Source: Diabrotica undecimpunctata (taxonomy: Eukaryota > Arthropoda > Insecta > Coleoptera > Chrysomelidae). From it: DNA of 64,000 nt. The DNA is taken from the NCBI RefSeq assembly GCF_040954645.1, contig NC_092812.1, positions 3,906,001-3,970,000 of the forward strand. The letters run 5' to 3'. The position numbers and the translations under genes were made by a program. Within the stretch, counting starts at the first letter, position 1. Each line of letters begins with the position of its first letter. A model generated the notes under the pieces. The model was not told the origin of the DNA, did no database searches, and saw only the letters and a program-made list of their open reading frames with translations. This document shows positions 61,391 through 64,000 of the stretch, piece after piece.

Positions 61391-62130
61391 AGGTAGAGGT
61401 AGTTCTGAAATTGGAATCTGCTTGTGGAATTTTATTCAGACATGTGATGATGTTACATATAAAAAACATTTAGTAACATGGTCAGACTCTTGCGGTGGTC
61501 AAAATAAAAATTTTAATTTGATTATTTTGTATTTGTGATAGTTCGAGGTTATTATGACAAAATAGATCATAAATTTTCTGAAGTCGGCCACATGTATTTG
61601 GACTCTGATGGGGATTTCGGAAGAATTGAAAAAGTGCTTAGAAGGCATGGAACTATAGTTACACCGCAACAGTACCAGGAAATAATTAAATCTTTTTCTT
61701 TCTTGGTAAGAATTGTATGGTTAATGATATGGAAAACTATTTTCGCGATTTTGATATATTAGGTACTGAGATAGGCCTGATAAACAGAAAAAAAAAGAAT
61801 TTACTTAAACAAAAGATTCGCTTCAGAGATGGCAAGTGGATTCGAATCGATGAATTTGGAAGCTACCTATACAAAGAGTCGTGTGATAAATATACTCCAT
61901 TTCATAAGGTTTCAATATTTAAGAATAAACCAAAGGTACCCACAGAAAATATCCACTTTTCTAGAATTTTAGAGAAGACTGGAAATATATCAGACAAAAA
62001 AAATTGCTGATGATGTTACTCAGTTGCCATATATTTCAGAAGAACATCGTGGATACTACGAACGTGTGATTCGTGAATATGAACAAAACAAAAATGCTCC
62101 AATACCGCAAAAATGTCAACGAAAATAGTA
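61391..62130 (+). pseudogene. DUF7869-like transposon protein, C-terminal part
   Basis: GSSEIGICLWNFIQTCDD and LVTWSDSCGGQNKNFNL (a likely catalytic Asp block of the family), TGA, then 61535 on: IDHKFSEVGHMYLDSDGDFG and GTIVTPQQYQEII. 61717-62010 has VNDMENYFRDFDILG, IRFRDGKWIRI. The closing IADDVTQLPYISEEHRGYY is at 62008-62070 in another frame. All blocks are in family order, so this continues 57745-58510. Four or more frame breaks. Confidence 0.65.
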
Positions 62131-63285
62131 ATATGTAATTAAAATCAATTTTTTTTATTATTTCAACAATAATCTCAATCTGTTACTGATTTTATGAATG
62201 AATAAATGATTTATTTTGTAGTTAACTCCTTATTTCGGTAAACAATCTATTGCTTTTGGTATTTGGTAATAATAGAAGAAGGTGTTATGTACTTTTTTTT
62301 AAAGAAGGGGAAACTGATGGTATTAAGATACTTAATATATACCAAAAACTGATTACTCATGTCCTAAACCCTATAATGTACTAGTTCCAGTGTTAAAAAA
62401 AAAAATTCAGCATTATTCACTAAAAGTAACTTAACACCTTCTTCCACTTGGCGCTTCAATTGCCTTCCTATCACTGTGAGCTCAATCCGATATAGATGGT
62501 TTGGAGTCAAGGTAAACATTACGTTGCTGCCCGAAAAACTAACTTTAGAAAATATCGTGTGCAACAACTCACACATGAAGCGTTTGCCATTGTTTCTGCT
62601 AAACAGTGGCAAAGTTATGTACAGCATGTCATCAGAGTTAAAAAAAATGTGGATAGCTGAAAACTTACAAGAACTACCAGTGATTAAATCAGGTAATACC
62701 GGCAGTTCCAGTGAGGATGATTTTTCCGAAATGGAATAGAGATGCTAATTTTGCCTGACACTGTTATTGTTTTGATTTGTAAGTCCTATCTTAATTCATT
62801 AGGTAGGTAGCGTTTAGGTTATAATAAACTTGTATTTTTTTGTTGGCGTAATTTAATTATTTGGTGTGTAAACATTTACACTGAGTGCGCACCAAAATGT
62901 TAAAGAAAATAGTTTTTTATAAATAAGATTTTATATAGGTTATAGTAGGTATATGAATTACTAATTTAAATTTGTAGCCACTGCGGATCTACGTGTTTTA
63001 GCCGAAGGAATCTTTAATATCAATGGCAGTTTCCCTAGTAGACTCCGTCTCGTTGTCACACCCTTTATAATAATAATGAGTTGAAAATGTTACATCTACT
63101 TCTAATATGATTTCATGGTTTAATGTTATCATACATGAGGGCCAGCTTGGTCCTGTTTTGTACCTGTTGACCAAGAGTTTTTTAAGGTTTTAAATGGCAA
63201 CCTTGATTGCCATAAATGCAATACTGAATTCTTCAGGACCCTTAAGCTAGCGTGTACAAATGAGCGGAATCGAATTTAACCTAGG
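62131..63285. other. Unassigned stretch with one 87-codon frame
   Basis: A plus frame at 62476-62739 (YRWFGVKVNITLLPEK, LKKMWIAENLQELPV, acidic end SSSEDDFSEME) could be an exon or relic, but I recognise nothing. The opposite frame is its shadow. The rest shows no gene. Confidence 0.35.
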
Positions 63286-63289
63286 TAAA

Positions 63290-63840
63290 ATTTTTTCACC
63301 AATTTTCACTAATTTATTACCACTTTAATAATTTTTCACCAACAAACCACCCTTAATGGGAGCGATTCTGCTGGCTTAAGGTTCAAGCTAGCAGAATTCA
63401 GAAAAAACAACTTTTTGCCGATGGCATGTTTTTTTACCCATTTTTCACTAATTTATTACCACCCTAATAATTTTTTACCACCAAACCACCCTTAAGGGGA
63501 GCGATTTTGCTGGCTTACGGTTAAAACTAGAAGAATTCCAAAAAAAATATTTATGATATACCACAGTGCTCTGCTAGGTTTTTATGAATTTATTACCATC
63601 TTAGTAATTTTTCGCCCGCTAACTACCCCTTATGGAAAGTCAATAATTCTGTTAGATTAAAATTTAAGGGTAAAAATTCTTTTTTTTTTAAATTCACTCT
63701 CGGTTACTTATAACTGAAATAAAAAACTGTTTTTTAAATATTTAATAAACTTTAACCACCCTGATAATCTTGAACCCCTAAACCAATCTTATCTGGAAAT
63801 GTTCCTGCTAGCTTAATATTTAGGCGAGCGGTTTACCCCT
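63290..63840. repeat. Diverged tandem repeat, unit about 140-160 bp
   Basis: The block cactaatttattaccac...taataatttttcacc...aaccacccttaa...gcgattctgctggctta starts near 63306, 63446, 63589 (decayed) and 63745 (more decayed). Each unit also contains a ctagcagaattc or similar piece. About four copies. Confidence 0.75.
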
Positions 63841-64000
63841 ATAAGCAGAGCATCAACCGACTAAAATTCTTTTTGCATTTCTAATGCACCAAACCTTTTT
63901 TATTCGATTCTATATATTTTTCCAAGATGAAATGTATTTTTTAAAAATTTTTACAAGTGGGCCGGCAATTGTTATTAACAAATAACTTATACAAAAAAGC
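63841..64000. other. Unassigned window end
   Basis: No feature seen. Confidence 0.4.

Overview
The window looks like a piece of an AT-rich arthropod (most likely insect, possibly beetle) nuclear genome made almost wholly of transposable elements. The case rests on Ty3/gypsy, I-like, Jockey-like, CFDP2-type EN-RT, Penelope, piggyBac, Tc1/mariner and other DDE elements, several long (TA)n microsatellites and AT-rich spacers. I see no convincing host protein gene, no rRNA and no functional tRNA. Species cannot be fixed from sequence alone.

Layout. 1-3840: a 120-bp satellite abuts a frameshifted DUF8207-like gene, followed by an 11-bp minisatellite and a CTCTGC-rich tract. 3845-11423: a minus-strand Ty3/gypsy element (LTR-like end, tRNA-Ser-type primer site, gag, pol) is split by a plus-strand Ty3 pol remnant bounded by a perfect 138-bp direct repeat. 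11484-18835: three non-LTR elements, two on plus and one on minus, two of them with visible target-site duplications. 18871-22065: a mariner-like scrap, two (TA)n arrays, a promoter-like block with heat-shock elements, and a 118-bp-arm palindrome. 22211-28960: an I-like LINE on minus carrying a Jockey-like insertion. 30158-37615: a second I-like LINE on minus carrying an EN-RT LINE with a long open frame.

37616-47710: two Penelope-like elements point tail to tail at a (TA)n tract. That tract now also holds a 5.7-kb DDE transposon (itself hit by a piggyBac with an intact transposase) and a DD34E Tc1-like element. 48203-62130: a broken Tc1-like transposase; a Jockey/CR1-like LINE on plus, cut by a second piggyBac and by a minus-strand LINE with a (TA)n tail; then a DUF7869-like transposon gene cut by a Tc1/mariner-superfamily element whose second D and E are separated by 82 residues. 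62131-64000 is mostly unassigned and ends with diverged repeats of about 140-160 bp.

The elements do not form a pathway. What links them is nesting, which gives relative ages: piggyBac 41499-43827 is younger than the DDE element holding it, the EN-RT LINE 33721-36534 is younger than the I-like LINE, and so on. The most complete open frames, hence the youngest-looking copies, are the piggyBac transposase (601 codons), the EN-RT LINE at 33.7-36.5 kb and the minus LINE at 54.6-56.8 kb. All family calls were made by eye, without database searches.
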